Below, in pieces: positions 1-9,480 of a stretch of DNA of 64,000 bases. The DNA comes from Bosea sp. (in: a-proteobacteria) (GTDB taxonomy: Bacteria > Pseudomonadota > Alphaproteobacteria > Rhizobiales > Beijerinckiaceae). Each line of letters opens with the position of its first letter. Positions within the stretch are counted from its first letter, which is position 1. The position numbers and the translations under genes are program-made. The notes below the pieces were generated by a model. The model had not been told where the DNA came from. It saw only the letters and a list, made by a program, of their open reading frames with translations, and ran no database searches. The DNA lies in assembly GCA_023910605.1 (NCBI GenBank), contig JAAVVV010000001.1, forward strand, positions 2,656,698 through 2,720,697, in the 5' to 3' direction.

Positions 1-183
1 ATCATCCTTGCGCTGAACGCCACGGTCGAAGGCGCGACGACAGCGCATTACATCACCGACAGGCTGCTTCACCTGCCGGTGAAGGTCACACGCCTCGCCC
101 ATGGCGTGCCGGTGGGCGGCGAACTCGATTATCTCGATGACGGCACCCTGTCCGCCGCCATCCGGCAGCGGACAGGCATCTGA
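1..183 (+). CDS. recR: Recombination protein RecR, C-terminal end (partial)
   Basis: The window opens inside a reading frame whose last 60 residues match the end of Rec[19 protein letters not shown], then [22 protein letters not shown] and a short tail ending in RQRTGI. RecR acts with RecO and RecF to load RecA at single-strand gaps. The visible part is the Toprim end and the conserved C-terminal wrap; the zinc finger and HhH lie upstream of the window. The stop is at 181-183. The next gene converges from the minus strand and overlaps the last 55 bases. Assignment is from the highly conserved [12 protein letters not shown] block. Confidence 0.93.
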   Translation: MILALNATVEGATTAHYITDRLLHLPVKVTRLAHGVPVGGELDYLDDGTLSAAIRQRTGI

Positions 184-557
184 GCCGTTCGGGCCGCCTC
201 GGAGCAGCCGCCGGCTTCCGCCATCGCGATCGCGGACTTGTACGACGCGATCGCGAAAGGCTCGAAGGCGAGATTTGCGAAGGTGTTCTTCAGGATCGCG
301 TCATCCGCCATGGCATGGGTCAGCGCGTCCTGCTTGGCGGTGAACTGCATCGCCATGGCCTTCAGCATCGAACAGGTCTCGTTGAACCGGTCGAGCAACT
401 GATCGAGCCTTTCCTCCTGCCGGCCGGTTTCGTCGGGGCGCCGGCACAGCCTCATCGCAACATCCGGGCAGCGTTGCATGCGCTCGATCTGGCGCTCCAT
501 TGCCATGCTCATGGCCGGTGCTGCTGTTGATGTCGGCAGCTGGCGGTGGATCGTCAT
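129..557 (-). CDS. Hypothetical protein, helical, convergent with recR
   Basis: A 142-residue frame starting at ATG 557, preceded by CCAGGGCGC, a plausible weak ribosome site. The protein is methionine- and alanine-rich and predicted helical, with a charged middle ([13 protein letters not shown], then [23 protein letters not shown]). I do not recognise a family. The same frame runs upstream to 839 without a stop, but that part lies inside the downstream phosphatase gene and has no protein character, so the internal start is preferred. The 3' end overlaps recR by 55 bases on the opposite strand, which leaves the true stop or reality of the tail uncertain. Confidence 0.5.
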   Translation of the reverse strand: MTIHRQLPTSTAAPAMSMAMERQIERMQRCPDVAMRLCRRPDETGRQEERLDQLLDRFNETCSMLKAMAMQFTAKQDALTHAMADDAILKNTFANLAFEPFAIASYKSAIAMAEAGGCSEAARTAQMPVRCRMAADRVPSSR

Positions 558-708
558 GCGCCCTGGAGCGCGCGCCTCAGGCCCACCATCTAAGGGGCTG
601 GACGCCACGCGGCCCTTGAACAGGCGCCCGCCAAAGTCGAACGCCGCCGCATGGCTGCCGATCACGGCGGTGGCGCCCCGGCCCCGGATCGGGCGCGAAG
701 CTGCGCCG

Positions 709-1170
709 CTAACGCAGCCGGTCCCTGATCCGCCGCGCCAGCCCGTCGCGCACCTCGCGGTAGGCATCCAGAATCTGGTCGCGCGAACCCTGGAGGATTG
801 TGGGGTCTGCCGTCGGCCAGTACTCGACCTCGGCGGCAATCGTCCGTGTCAGTCCGAGCGCCTTGTGGTGCGCCTCGGGCGACAGCGTGATGATCAGGTC
901 GAAGTTGAGCCCCTCCCACTCCTCCAACTGGTCGATGGTGCGCGGCCTGTGCCGGCTGGCGTCGATGCCCATCTCGTCCATGACCGACACCATGAAGCGG
1001 TCAGGCTCGCTCGTGCGCACGCCGGCAGACTGCACATAGAGCGACCTGCCGAAGAAATGCTTGGCCAGCCCCTCCGCCATGGGCGAGCGCACCGCATTCT
1101 GCGCGCACATGAACAGCACGCTCTGCGGACGCCGCCCGGTCGGTGGAGGCACGGGCGCATCCTCCGCCAA
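709..1170 (-). CDS. Low-molecular-weight protein tyrosine phosphatase family protein
   Basis: A 153-residue protein with the LMW-PTP / arsenate-reductase fold. The P-loop near residue 22 reads MCAQNAVRSPMAEG, giving the C-x5-R-S phosphate-binding loop, and the distal DP pair appears in YWPTADPT near residue 123. The family removes phosphate from tyrosine or, in the ArsC branch, reduces arsenate; nothing here separates the two, and no ars genes are nearby. It lies 5 bases after the UPF0262 gene and downstream of hisD in the same direction. This order is common in Hyphomicrobiales, so a housekeeping role is more likely than arsenic resistance. Confidence 0.88.
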   Translation of the reverse strand: MAEDAPVPPPTGRRPQSVLFMCAQNAVRSPMAEGLAKHFFGRSLYVQSAGVRTSEPDRFMVSVMDEMGIDASRHRPRTIDQLEEWEGLNFDLIITLSPEAHHKALGLTRTIAAEVEYWPTADPTILQGSRDQILDAYREVRDGLARRIRDRLR

Positions 1171-1175
1171 GGACG

Positions 1176-1658
1176 TCAGCCCTTCCAGTGAAGCGCGAAG
1201 ATGAGGGTGAACAGGCGGCGCGCCGTGTCATGGTCCACGATGAGCTTGCCCTCCAGCCGCTCCATGAGGATTTCGGCCGCCTCGTTGTGCAGGCCGCGCC
1301 GGCCCATGTCGATCGCCTCGATCTGCGCGGGCGACGAGGTGCGGATGGCCTCATAGTAGCTTTCGCAGATCATCTCGTAATCCTTGATGACCCGCTTGAA
1401 CGGGGTCAGCGACAGGAAGTGCATGATGATGGGGTGATCCGCCTCATTGCGGATGTCGAGGCACAGCTTGCGCTCCATCAGGCTGATGGCGAGCTTGTAG
1501 GGCCCGTGGTCGCGCTGGGGAATGGTGAAGTGGTTGACCTCGATCAGGTCATAGATCGCAATCGCCCGCTCATGCTCCTGATCGGGCGTGCCGCGGCCCA
1601 GCGACGCCTCGTCGAGCGTGATCAGGACCAGCCGGTCATTGCTCTTGGTCTGGCCCAT
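1176..1658 (-). CDS. UPF0262 family protein
   Basis: A 160-residue protein matching the alphaproteobacterial UPF0262 family by length, context and conserved stretches such as [17 protein letters not shown] and [11 protein letters not shown], then a C-terminal [18 protein letters not shown]. The function is unknown. It sits 22 bases after hisD and 5 bases before the phosphatase gene, so the three are probably cotranscribed. No signal peptide or membrane segment is visible, which points to a cytoplasmic protein. Confidence 0.88.
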   Translation of the reverse strand: MGQTKSNDRLVLITLDEASLGRGTPDQEHERAIAIYDLIEVNHFTIPQRDHGPYKLAISLMERKLCLDIRNEADHPIIMHFLSLTPFKRVIKDYEMICESYYEAIRTSSPAQIEAIDMGRRGLHNEAAEILMERLEGKLIVDHDTARRLFTLIFALHWKG

Positions 1659-1680
1659 GCCGCCTTCGCGCCATCCGTCG

Positions 1681-2973
1681 TCAGAGGTTGAGCCGTTTGG
1701 TCACGCTGCGCGCATGCGCCGAAAGGCCCTCCGCCTCTCCTAGCGCAGCGGCGGCCGGAGCCAAAGCCCGAAGCGAAGCCGCGCTGCACTTGAGCAGCGT
1801 GGTGCGCTTCATGAAGTCGAGCACGCCGAGGCCTGACGAGAAGCGCGCCGAGCGGGCCGTGGGCAGCACATGGTTCGGCCCGCCGACATAATCGCCAATG
1901 GCTTCCGGCGTATGATGGCCGAGGAAGATCGAGCCGGCGTTCCGGATGGCTGCGGCCAGAGGCTCGGGGTCCATGGTGCAGATTTCCAGATGCTCGGGCG
2001 CCAGCCGATCCACCAGCGGCACAGCCGCCATCAGATCGTCCACGATGATGATGGCGCCGAACCCGTTCCAGCTTGCAGTTGCGATGTCGCGGCGCGGCAG
2101 CGTGGCGAGCTGCGCCTGAATCGCTGCTTCAACCTCCTCTGCCAGGTGCTTCGAATCAGTAAGGAGAATCGATTGCGCCGCCGTGTCGTGCTCGGCCTGG
2201 GCGAGCAGGTCCGCCGCCACCCAGTCAGGGTTGGCGCTGCCATCTGCGATCACCAGCACCTCGGACGGGCCCGCGATCATGTCGATGCCCACGGCGCCGA
2301 AGACGCGGCGCTTGGCGGCCGCGACATAGGCATTGCCCGGCCCCACGATCTTGGCGACAGGCGCGATCGTGGCCGTGCCGTGGGCCAGCGCCGCCACGGC
2401 CTGCGCCCCGCCGATGCGGTAGATCTCCGTCACGCCCGCGATGTGCGCCGCCGCCAGGACCAGTGGATTGCCCTCCCCGCGCGGTGTCGGCGCGACCATG
2501 ACGATGCGCGGCACGCCGGCCACGCGGGCGGGCACGGCGTTCATCAGCACCGATGAGGGATAGCTGGCCGTGCCGCCGGGCACATAGAGCCCGACGGCCT
2601 CGATCGCCGTCCAGCGCCAGCCCATCTCCACGCCCGCGGCATCGGTGAAGCGCTGATCCTGAGGCCTCTGTCGCGCATGGAAGGCCTCGATGCGTGCATG
2701 GGCGAAGCGCAGGGCATCCAGCGCGGCAGTGTCGCACGCTCCCAGCGCGGCGGCGATCTCGCCCTCGCTGACGCGCAAGCCCGCCGCCTCCAGCGCCAGA
2801 TGGTCGAAGCGGAGGGTATAGTCGATCAGCGCCGCATCGCCCCGCTCGCGGACATCGCCGATGATGCCGGCCACGACGTGGTCGACTTCTTCCGAGACCT
2901 CCCGCTTCATGGCCAGCAGCAGGGTGAAGTCCGCCTCGAAGCTGGCGGAGCGTGAGGTCAGACGAATGGGCAT
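1681..2973 (-). CDS. hisD: Histidinol dehydrogenase
   Basis: A 430-residue HisD, the full family length. It carries out the last two steps of histidine synthesis, oxidising L-histidinol to L-histidine with two NAD+. Visible family blocks are [60 protein letters not shown], the zinc-site region [13 protein letters not shown], the catalytic APEHLEI, and the C-terminal [21 protein letters not shown]. The DUF2948 gene lies 18 bases upstream on the same strand and the UPF0262 gene 22 bases downstream, suggesting one operon. The other his genes are not in the window, as is usual where hisD is separate from the main his cluster. Confidence 0.97.
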   Translation of the reverse strand: MPIRLTSRSASFEADFTLLLAMKREVSEEVDHVVAGIIGDVRERGDAALIDYTLRFDHLALEAAGLRVSEGEIAAALGACDTAALDALRFAHARIEAFHARQRPQDQRFTDAAGVEMGWRWTAIEAVGLYVPGGTASYPSSVLMNAVPARVAGVPRIVMVAPTPRGEGNPLVLAAAHIAGVTEIYRIGGAQAVAALAHGTATIAPVAKIVGPGNAYVAAAKRRVFGAVGIDMIAGPSEVLVIADGSANPDWVAADLLAQAEHDTAAQSILLTDSKHLAEEVEAAIQAQLATLPRRDIATASWNGFGAIIIVDDLMAAVPLVDRLAPEHLEICTMDPEPLAAAIRNAGSIFLGHHTPEAIGDYVGGPNHVLPTARSARFSSGLGVLDFMKRTTLLKCSAASLRALAPAAAALGEAEGLSAHARSVTKRLNL

Positions 2974-2991
2974 GCGGACTTTCGACGGAAA

Positions 2992-3426
2992 TCAGAGCTC
3001 GTGGGCAGGCTGATTAGCCGTTTCCCACATTCCGCCCAAATCTTTCAACTGCGCTTCGATGCATTCGGCCTGCAATTTCAGAGCAGCCCCGCCCGAGAAG
3101 GTGAGGACCAGTTCGCCCGCCGGCTCGTCCGTGGGCGTGAAGGTCACGGCCAGCAGGTTCAGGGCCGTGTCCCTGGCCTGAGGATCGATGCTCAGAGCCT
3201 TGAGGCTCGTCACGCGGTTGAAATGCATCGCGGTGAGGCGGCGACGGTTATCGCCTTGCGCCGCGCCCTCCCAATCGAAACGCCGCATCATCAGCGCGAA
3301 GCGGCGCTCGGCCGGCAGCCAGGCCAGATCGCCCACCTTCACCACCGCATCCTGCACATGGGCGGACAGCACCGTGAGGTCGTCGGCATCGAGGGCGATG
3401 AGGCGCAAGGGCGTAGGTTCGTTCAT
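2992..3426 (-). CDS. DUF2948 family protein
   Basis: A 144-residue protein matching DUF2948 by context and sequence: it opens with [37 protein letters not shown], which is characteristic, followed by [14 protein letters not shown] and [24 protein letters not shown]. The function is unknown. It is the first gene of the probable DUF2948-hisD-UPF0262-phosphatase operon. The upstream 141 bases separate it from divergent hisS and hold a short tandem repeat described separately. Confidence 0.88.
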   Translation of the reverse strand: MNEPTPLRLIALDADDLTVLSAHVQDAVVKVGDLAWLPAERRFALMMRRFDWEGAAQGDNRRRLTAMHFNRVTSLKALSIDPQARDTALNLLAVTFTPTDEPAGELVLTFSGGAALKLQAECIEAQLKDLGGMWETANQPAHEL

Positions 3427-3456
3427 GACCAGGATGTGGGCGGCAGGTGGCGCAGA

Positions 3457-3492
3457 GTCAATGCTGTCGTCAATGCTGTCGTCAATGCTGTC
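3457..3492. repeat. Three perfect 12-bp tandem repeats between DUF2948 and hisS
   Basis: The unit GTCAATGCTGTC occurs three times head to tail in the divergent intergenic region, 31 bases upstream of the DUF2948 start and 76 bases upstream of hisS. Being 12 bp, copy-number change would keep any frame. No protein is predicted here. It may be slippage DNA or a short regulator-site array. Confidence 0.85.
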
Positions 3493-3567
3493 GCCCCAAT
3501 CGCTTCGCGCGCTTGCTCCCTGCCCCCCCAGCGGCTAACCAGCGCGCAAGGATCGGGACACATCATC

Positions 3568-5031
3568 ATGTCGAAGACGGACAAGCTCAAAGCGCGCCGC
3601 CCGCGCGGCCTAGAGGATCGCAATGCAGCCGATGCCGCGGCGACCGACCGAATGCTGGCGAAGATCAAGGAACGCTTCGAGCTGTTCGGCTTCGAGCCGG
3701 TCGAGACACCCTTCATCGAATACACCGACGCGCTCGGCAAGTTCCTGCCCGATCAGGACCGGCCCAATGAGGGCGTGTTCTCATTTCAGGATGATGACGA
3801 GCAGTGGCTTTCGCTGCGCTATGACCTGACCGCCCCGCTGGCGCGCTATGTCGCGGAGAATTTCGACGCGCTGCCAAAGCCTTACCGCAGCTACCGCTCG
3901 GGCTATGTCTTCCGCAACGAGAAGCCCGGCCCCGGCCGCTTCCGCCAGTTCATGCAGTTCGACGCAGACATCGTGGGTGCCAGCTCCGTCGCCGCGGACG
4001 CCGAGGCCTGCATGCTGATGGCAGACACGCTGGAGGCGGTGGGCATCAAGCGCGGCGATTACGTCATCAAGGTGAATAACCGCAAGGTGCTGGACGGCGT
4101 GATGGAAGCCATCGGGCTGGGCGGGGAGGAGAATGCGGGGCGCAGGCTGGGCGTGCTCAGGGCGATCGATAAGAAGGATAAAATCGGCTTAGATGGCGTT
4201 CAAATGCTACTTGGATCAGAAGGCCGCAAAGACGAAAGCGGCGACTTCACACGAGGCGTTGGATTGAAAATTTCGCAAGTGGACGACATTGTGTCCTACT
4301 TAATTCATCCTGATTGGCTCCCATCGAGTGATCTTTACGCTCAGGGAATCGGCGAAATGATGGAGCTTGAAGAAATATGCAGGCAGGGTGGTTACAACAC
4401 TGACAGAATATTAGTCGCTCGTGATGTCGTCCGCGGTCTCGAATATTACACCGGCCCCGTCTTCGAAGCCGAGCTGACCTTCCCCGTCACCAACGAGGAC
4501 GGCCAGGTGGTGCGCTTCGGCTCCGTCGCGGGCGGCGGGCGCTATGACGGGCTCGTGGGCCGCTTCCGCAACGATCCCGTGCCGGCCACCGGCTTCTCGA
4601 TTGGCGTCTCACGGCTTTACACCGCGCTGAAACTGACCAATTCGCCGTTGCTGGCGGGCATGGCCAAGCCCGGCCCGGTCGTCGTCACCGTCATGGATAA
4701 GGACCGCGTCAGTGATTATCAGCGCATGGTCTCGGAGCTGCGCGGCGCCGGCATCGCGGCCGAGCTTTATCTCGGCTCATCCGGCTTCAACGCACAGATG
4801 AAATACGCCGACAAGCGCCGCTCGCCGTGCGTCGTCATCCAGGGCACGGACGAGAAGGCCGCCGGAACGGTGCAGGTCAAGGACCTGATCCTCGGCGCGG
4901 AGCTGGCCAAGCTCGGCCGCGAGGGCAAGGACCGCGAGGATTATCTCGAGCGCCAGAAGGATGCCCAGTTCGCAGTGCCCGAGCAGCGCCTTGTCGAAGC
5001 GGTGAAGCAGGTTCTGGCCCGCCACGGCTGA
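3568..5031 (+). CDS. hisS: Histidyl-tRNA synthetase
   Basis: A 487-residue class II synthetase that charges tRNA-His. The frame is open from 3001, but the upstream part is antisense to DUF2948, and the ATG at 3568 follows AAGGATCGGG. Motif 2 is FRNE at residues 115-118 followed by [19 protein letters not shown], the alphaproteobacterial ('atypical') form rather than the E. coli type. The histidine-binding block reads [15 protein letters not shown] and motif 3 is [12 protein letters not shown]. The C-terminal anticodon domain includes [26 protein letters not shown]. Residues about 204-293 are encoded by DNA clearly poorer in GC than both sides, as if replaced by recombination (see findings). 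Confidence 0.96.
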   Translation: MSKTDKLKARRPRGLEDRNAADAAATDRMLAKIKERFELFGFEPVETPFIEYTDALGKFLPDQDRPNEGVFSFQDDDEQWLSLRYDLTAPLARYVAENFDALPKPYRSYRSGYVFRNEKPGPGRFRQFMQFDADIVGASSVAADAEACMLMADTLEAVGIKRGDYVIKVNNRKVLDGVMEAIGLGGEENAGRRLGVLRAIDKKDKIGLDGVQMLLGSEGRKDESGDFTRGVGLKISQVDDIVSYLIHPDWLPSSDLYAQGIGEMMELEEICRQGGYNTDRILVARDVVRGLEYYTGPVFEAELTFPVTNEDGQVVRFGSVAGGGRYDGLVGRFRNDPVPATGFSIGVSRLYTALKLTNSPLLAGMAKPGPVVVTVMDKDRVSDYQRMVSELRGAGIAAELYLGSSGFNAQMKYADKRRSPCVVIQGTDEKAAGTVQVKDLILGAELAKLGREGKDREDYLERQKDAQFAVPEQRLVEAVKQVLARHG

Positions 5032-5038
5032 CCCGCGC

Positions 5039-5362
5039 TCAGAGCCCCCAGGCCCGCGCCGCCATCACGGCGGCGAGGCCCGCCGCCAGCGCGAGGATCT
5101 CGCTGCGGCGGATCATCATCACACCCAGCGCCACGGTGAGCGCGAGGCCCGCCGCCAGCCCGGCCCGCTCGATGATCGGCACGACAGTTGCTGCCACGAT
5201 GGAGCCGGGCAGCGCCGCCAGCGCGCGCCGCAACGCCGGCGTCAGCGGAATCCAGTTCATCAGGAAATAGCCCGAGACCCGACACAGATAGGTGCCCAGC
5301 GCCATGGCCGCGATGGCCATGGCGACGCCGGGCGTCATCAGCCCCGAGAGCCAGCCGCTCAC
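5039..5362 (-). CDS. azlD: AzlD family branched-chain amino acid exporter subunit
   Basis: About 107 residues, mostly hydrophobic, with three to four membrane segments and the AzlD-type block GTYLCRVSGYFLMNWIPLTPALRRALAALPGSIVAATVVP. AzlC and AzlD together form a small exporter of branched-chain amino acids in the inner membrane. The GTG at 5362 is chosen as start because GTGA overlaps the azlC stop by four bases, the typical coupling signal; an ATG at 5392 would lengthen the overlap, and an internal ATG lies at 5338. Confidence 0.86.
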   Translation of the reverse strand: MSGWLSGLMTPGVAMAIAAMALGTYLCRVSGYFLMNWIPLTPALRRALAALPGSIVAATVVPIIERAGLAAGLALTVALGVMMIRRSEILALAAGLAAVMAARAWGL

Positions 5363-6075
5363 GAAGCCTTCTCCGGGATCAGGGCCGCGCACGCCATGCC
5401 CGACAGCGCGCCCGCCATGATGAACAGATGCCCCGGCAGCAGCTTGGACACGGCCAGCCCGACGATGCCGGCCACGACCCAGGGCACGGCCGCCCTGCGA
5501 CCGCGCCAGAGCGGCACCAGCATGGCCGCGAAAAAGATCGGCATGACGAGATCGAGCCCGAAACGCTTGGGATCATTGACCAATGCACCGGCCATGTGGC
5601 CCGGCACGGTGAAGATCGTCCAGCCGATCAGCATCGTCAGCCCGGCGCCCAGCAGCACGCCGACATCGCGCCCGCCCTCGGCATGGTAGCGTGAGCCGAT
5701 CAGCCAGTTGGCGTCGGTCAGCAGGCTCAGATGCGCGGCGTTCACGCCGTTGGAATGGACGCGCAGCCACGGATAGAGCGAGGCGCCCTGAAGCACCATG
5801 CGGCTGTTCACGACCATGGCAAGCAAGCCGAGGCTGACCACCACGCTCCAGCTCCACTCGCGCGGCCAGGCTTCCAGCGCCACCATCTGCGACATGCCGG
5901 CATAGACGAAGAAGCTCATCGCGGTCGCCTCGACCAGACCGAGGCCCTTGGCCGAGGAAGCCGCGCCATAGGCGGCCGCGAACACGGCAGCCCCGGGCAG
6001 CATCGGCAGGACCATGCGCGCGCCAAGCGCGACGCCCTTGCGGGTCAGGATGGGTGGATCAGGCAATGGCGACAT
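5359..6075 (-). CDS. azlC: AzlC family branched-chain amino acid exporter
   Basis: A 238-residue integral membrane protein. The AzlC pattern is clear: GAAVFAAAYGAASSAKGLGLVEATAMSFFVYAGMSQMVALEAW near the N-terminus, then NSRMVLQGASLYPWLR, SLLTDANWLIGSRY and several hydrophobic helices. It is the large subunit of the AzlCD exporter, with azlD overlapping its stop by four bases. The pair is alone here; no Lrp-type regulator is adjacent. Confidence 0.9.
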   Translation of the reverse strand: MSPLPDPPILTRKGVALGARMVLPMLPGAAVFAAAYGAASSAKGLGLVEATAMSFFVYAGMSQMVALEAWPREWSWSVVVSLGLLAMVVNSRMVLQGASLYPWLRVHSNGVNAAHLSLLTDANWLIGSRYHAEGGRDVGVLLGAGLTMLIGWTIFTVPGHMAGALVNDPKRFGLDLVMPIFFAAMLVPLWRGRRAAVPWVVAGIVGLAVSKLLPGHLFIMAGALSGMACAALIPEKAS

Positions 6076-6172
6076 GGGGCGGTCTTGGGCGAAGTGCGGA
6101 TGAGGGACAAGCGCGGTGATGGCGGCATCCGCATGCGGCGCACGCAGGAGCCGGCCGGAAACCGCCCCGGCC

Positions 6173-7528
6173 TCAGTTCACGGCAGCCTGCCGCAGCGCC
6201 CCGCCGCCCACCTTGTCGATGCCGTAGACATCGGGGCGGAAGTGCACGACGCCATCGGGCGTCGCGTAACCGGTCATGTAGACCCACGCCACCGGCACCG
6301 CGCGCTGGAGGCGAATGTCCTTGCGTTCGCCCGTGGCAATGCCCGCATCGATGGCCTTGCGGTTCCAGCCGCCGGCCGTGTCCTCGAGCAGCCAGGCGGC
6401 AAGGTCACGCACATCCTGCACGCGCACGCAGCCGGACGAGTTGAATCGCTGGTCTCCGCCGAACAGGTTGCGCGATGGCGTGTCATGCATGAACACGGCG
6501 TCGCGGTTCGGCATGTCGATGCGCACGTGGCCGAGCGCGTTGCGCGGTCCCGGCTCCTGCCGGTAGGTATAGTTCAGCGCCCGCGCGCTCGACCAGTCGA
6601 TGCTGGAGGCCGGGATTTCCTGACCGCCCGAGAACACCTTGACCCCCTTCTGCGCCAGCACGTTCCTGCCCTTGCGCATGAAGGGGATGATGTCTTCCTT
6701 GATGATGGTGGGAGGCAGCGTCCAGTTCGGGTTGAGGTTCACGGTGGTGATGCGCGTCTCGACCGTCGGCGAAGCCCGGTCGGGCCGGCCCACGATCGCC
6801 ACATAGCGCCGCCGGACCACGCCGTTCTCAACCGTCTCGACATGGGCCGAGGGAATGTTGACCACGACATAGCGCGGCCCGAAGGCGAAGGCGCTGCCCG
6901 CGATGCGCTGTGCCGATGAGGCCAGCTGGCGAAACCGCGTCTCGGCCGGCACATTGAGCTCGTCAAGCGTCCGCCCGGCCACGATGCCGGTCTGGCGCAG
7001 ACCATGGCGGAACTGGAAGCGCTTCACCGCCGCAGTGAGCGTTTCGTCAAATGCATCGCCGCCGCCGACGGCAACGAGATCGCCCGTGATGGCAAGCCGC
7101 CGGTGAAGCATGGACACGGCCGCGCCCTTCGCGCCCTCCCTGAGGTTCGTGCCCCTGGGAAGGCTCGGCCAGCCGCCCGCGCGAACGATCTCCAGGTAGC
7201 GCTCGGATGCCAGCGCCGTGCCCGGCAGCGTGTCTGCCGTTAAGGTGGGGCGTGGATCATCCGCGTTGATCGTGGTCTCGCGCTGCGGGGCGGGGCGGGC
7301 CACGCGGCGTGGCTGCCGCTTCGCAGGGGCGACCGTGGGTTGGGCGACCGTGGGCTGGGCGACCGGGGCAGGCTCCGGCGCGGCCGCCGGCGAGGAGACT
7401 GGCGGCGAGGAGACTGGCGGCGCAGGCTGCGCGCCCTGCGCCAGCGCTGGGCCTGCCAGCCAGCAGCACAGCAGGGCCGTCACGATCCGCGAGCCAGGGC
7501 TGGTCATGGCGTTTTCCGTCATCCTCAT
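6173..7528 (-). CDS. L,D-transpeptidase with peptidoglycan-binding domain (YcbB type)
   Basis: A 451-residue secreted enzyme that makes 3-3 crosslinks in peptidoglycan. An N-terminal signal peptide (IVTALLCCWLAGPALAQ) is followed by a long Pro/Ala/Val linker with short internal repeats (PPVSS twice, QPTVA twice). A PG_binding_1 domain lies at about residues 130-190 (GAKGAAVSMLHRRLAI and FDETLTAAVKRFQFRHGL). The YkuD catalytic domain follows, with FMHDTPSRNLF and the nucleophile Cys367 in SSGCVRV. ATG codons at 7528, 7522 and 7507 are all possible; 7507 gives the tidiest signal peptide. It is transcribed alone, after the terminator at 7607-7633. Confidence 0.92.
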   Translation of the reverse strand: MRMTENAMTSPGSRIVTALLCCWLAGPALAQGAQPAPPVSSPPVSSPAAAPEPAPVAQPTVAQPTVAPAKRQPRRVARPAPQRETTINADDPRPTLTADTLPGTALASERYLEIVRAGGWPSLPRGTNLREGAKGAAVSMLHRRLAITGDLVAVGGGDAFDETLTAAVKRFQFRHGLRQTGIVAGRTLDELNVPAETRFRQLASSAQRIAGSAFAFGPRYVVVNIPSAHVETVENGVVRRRYVAIVGRPDRASPTVETRITTVNLNPNWTLPPTIIKEDIIPFMRKGRNVLAQKGVKVFSGGQEIPASSIDWSSARALNYTYRQEPGPRNALGHVRIDMPNRDAVFMHDTPSRNLFGGDQRFNSSGCVRVQDVRDLAAWLLEDTAGGWNRKAIDAGIATGERKDIRLQRAVPVAWVYMTGYATPDGVVHFRPDVYGIDKVGGGALRQAAVN

Positions 7529-7606
7529 TGGCGATGCTTAGCCGAAAGTGATCCTTCCGACCATGACGCAGCAGCAACACGCCTTCGCTTTCAGGTGGGC
7601 CTCATG

Positions 7607-7633
7607 AAAAAAGGCCGGGCAAGCCCGGCCTTT
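7607..7633 (-). terminator. Rho-independent terminator of the outer-membrane protein gene
   Basis: On the minus strand GGCCGGGC-TT-GCCCGGCC is followed by six T. It starts 23 bases after the stop of the 7656-8567 gene and separates it from the L,D-transpeptidase gene. Confidence 0.9.
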
Positions 7634-7655
7634 CGCAAGCCCTGGCAGCAAAAGG

Positions 7656-8567
7656 TCAGAAGGCGTAGGCCAGCTTCACCCGTGCATAATGCATGGTGTA
7701 CTGGTTCAGGTTGAGGTCGCCCGGCAGCGCGCGGGCCTTGCCGGCCACCTGGATCTGGTAGGCGGCGTTGAACGTCCACTTGTCGTTGATAGCCCAGAGC
7801 ATGTTCGGGCCGACCATGAAGGCATCGCCCAGGAAGCGGCCATAGCCGGCATCCTGATAGGTGCGCGAATAGAGGGCTTCGGCGCCGACGAACAGGTTCG
7901 GAGCCACCTTGGCCGAGAGGGCGGCGCGCACGTTGAACTGCGAGGCGTCGGCAGAGACGCCGGCGACCCTGCTGAAGGTCGAGACATGCTCAAGGTTCAG
8001 CGCCCCATAAAGGAGACCCGCCACGAGTTCACGATCAAGGAAAAGGCGCGCGGCGACATTGTACGAGGTCACCGTGCCGGCCCCGAGCAGGCCCGAGAAG
8101 CGGGTGTTCCCGGCGCTCACGTCGAGGTCGACCGTCGCGCCGACGCCGTGAAGGTCGCGGCCAAGGAACTTGTACTTGGCTTCGATGCCGCCGCCATAGG
8201 CCGTGGAGGAGCCAGAGGCGCCGCCGCGAGCCGTGGCGTCAGCACCGCCGAGGAAGGCATAGGGCGCGATCTCGAAGCAGCGGAACAGGCCGGTGGCGAC
8301 CTGCGCCACGCCCGTCACGCCCGACACCCGCGTCGAGCGCGAGGTGAAGACGCCGTTCGCAGTGACCGTGCCGCCCCAGGCGCCGACATCGGTCACGTCC
8401 GAGCCGGTGGTGAAGCCGAAGACATCGGTGGGAAGGGCATTCGTCTCCAGGCAGGCGGCGGATGCAGCCGGGGCGGGCGGCATCGCCCTGCGGGCCGGCA
8501 GGTCAGCCGCGAAGGCCGCACCAGTCAGCCCAGCGAGCGCGACGGTGGTGGTGAATGCGAGTTTCAT
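7656..8567 (-). CDS. Outer-membrane beta-barrel protein (porin-like)
   Basis: A 303-residue secreted protein. The signal peptide MKLAFTTTVALAGLTGAAFA ends just before ADLPARR, the mature start typical of rhizobial outer-membrane proteins. The rest alternates polar and nonpolar residues as expected of beta-strands, and the last residue is Phe (LAYAF), the outer-membrane assembly signal read by BamA. A single Cys pair may be present (CLET and FRCFE). It has no recognisable enzymatic motif and is best described as an autotransporter- or porin-like barrel. A strong terminator follows; the 271 bases upstream, where its promoter must lie, contain no gene. Confidence 0.8.
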   Translation of the reverse strand: MKLAFTTTVALAGLTGAAFAADLPARRAMPPAPAASAACLETNALPTDVFGFTTGSDVTDVGAWGGTVTANGVFTSRSTRVSGVTGVAQVATGLFRCFEIAPYAFLGGADATARGGASGSSTAYGGGIEAKYKFLGRDLHGVGATVDLDVSAGNTRFSGLLGAGTVTSYNVAARLFLDRELVAGLLYGALNLEHVSTFSRVAGVSADASQFNVRAALSAKVAPNLFVGAEALYSRTYQDAGYGRFLGDAFMVGPNMLWAINDKWTFNAAYQIQVAGKARALPGDLNLNQYTMHYARVKLAYAF

Positions 8568-8838
8568 GGGTCATGCCTCTCCAAATCAGGCAATCATGAT
8601 ATCAACACAACCCATGCGTGTAATCAGCCATTCGACGCCATCCCTTCACATCGGCGTCGCTTTTGGCCGGGTGTTGCCTTGCAACAACAGATGGCGTGCC
8701 GGGCTGATCAAGCCTGCATCGTCATGCCTGAAGCGCAGGCGAAGAGGTCACGGCTTGTGCAGATTGCGTGCAACGCGGGACCGAGTGGCCATGCGTCCGG
8801 CGGAACGAGGAAGCGTCACGGCGCCCGCAAAGGCAGCG

Positions 8839-9318
8839 TCAGCCGCTGCGCCCCATCGTTCGCGCGGCCTCGCGCCAATCGAGAACCAGCCGCTCCATCA
8901 ACGCGAGATCAGCCCTGGCGAGCGTGCCGAGCGTGCGGCGCACATAGTCGCGCTGCGTGGCCAGGCCCTTCTCGGCGAGATCGCGTCCATGCGCCGTCAG
9001 GTGCAGCGCATAGGAGCGGCGGTCATTGGCGATGGCCCGGCGTTCGACCAGACCGGCATCGACCAGCCGGTCGACGAGGCCCGACACATTGCCCTTTGTG
9101 ACGTAAAGGCGTTCGGCAAGTTCGCTCTGGGTTATGCCCTCCCCCTCGCTGAGGGTGGAGAGAAGGTCGAACTGTGGCACGGACAGCCCTATTGCGCGCA
9201 GCCGCGCCGCCATGGCGAGCGACACGCGCTGGTGAAGCCTGAGGAAGCGGAACCAGAGCCGCATTACATCCACCGGCACTTCCGCCTCCGCCGCCTTGCG
9301 GCTTGCCGTCGCGGCCAT
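8839..9318 (-). CDS. MarR family transcriptional regulator
   Basis: A 159-residue winged-helix regulator. The wHTH covers about residues 60-110: ITQSELAERLYVTKGNVSGLVDRLVDAGLVERRAIANDRRSYALHLTAHG, with the recognition helix and the D-x-R wing of MarR proteins. MarR dimers usually repress and are released by small phenolic or acyl ligands. It is divergent from the acyl-CoA synthetase gene, with 162 bases between, so that synthetase gene and itself are the likely targets. I could not pick out a convincing palindrome in the shared region. Confidence 0.92.
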   Translation of the reverse strand: MAATASRKAAEAEVPVDVMRLWFRFLRLHQRVSLAMAARLRAIGLSVPQFDLLSTLSEGEGITQSELAERLYVTKGNVSGLVDRLVDAGLVERRAIANDRRSYALHLTAHGRDLAEKGLATQRDYVRRTLGTLARADLALMERLVLDWREAARTMGRSG

Positions 9319-9480
9319 GGCGCACTCCCGCTGCTGCTGTCGTTCACATCTAAACTACCAGAGATTGAGCCTTCGGCGCCAGCCCTCGCGCAAGCCGCGA
9401 GGCGCATGGCGGCAGCCGCCGCTTCACCTCGGCAGCGAAGGGGGTATCATCCGCTCAAAACAAGGACGAGGGAGAACGCC

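Noticed and set aside
709..1170. Arsenate reductase of an ars operon
   Set aside because: P-loop fits, but no arsB, arsR or acr3 gene is near and the context is housekeeping.
3001..3567. N-terminal extension of HisRS by 189 residues
   Set aside because: It is antisense to DUF2948 and includes the 12-bp repeats; HisRS begins at 3568.
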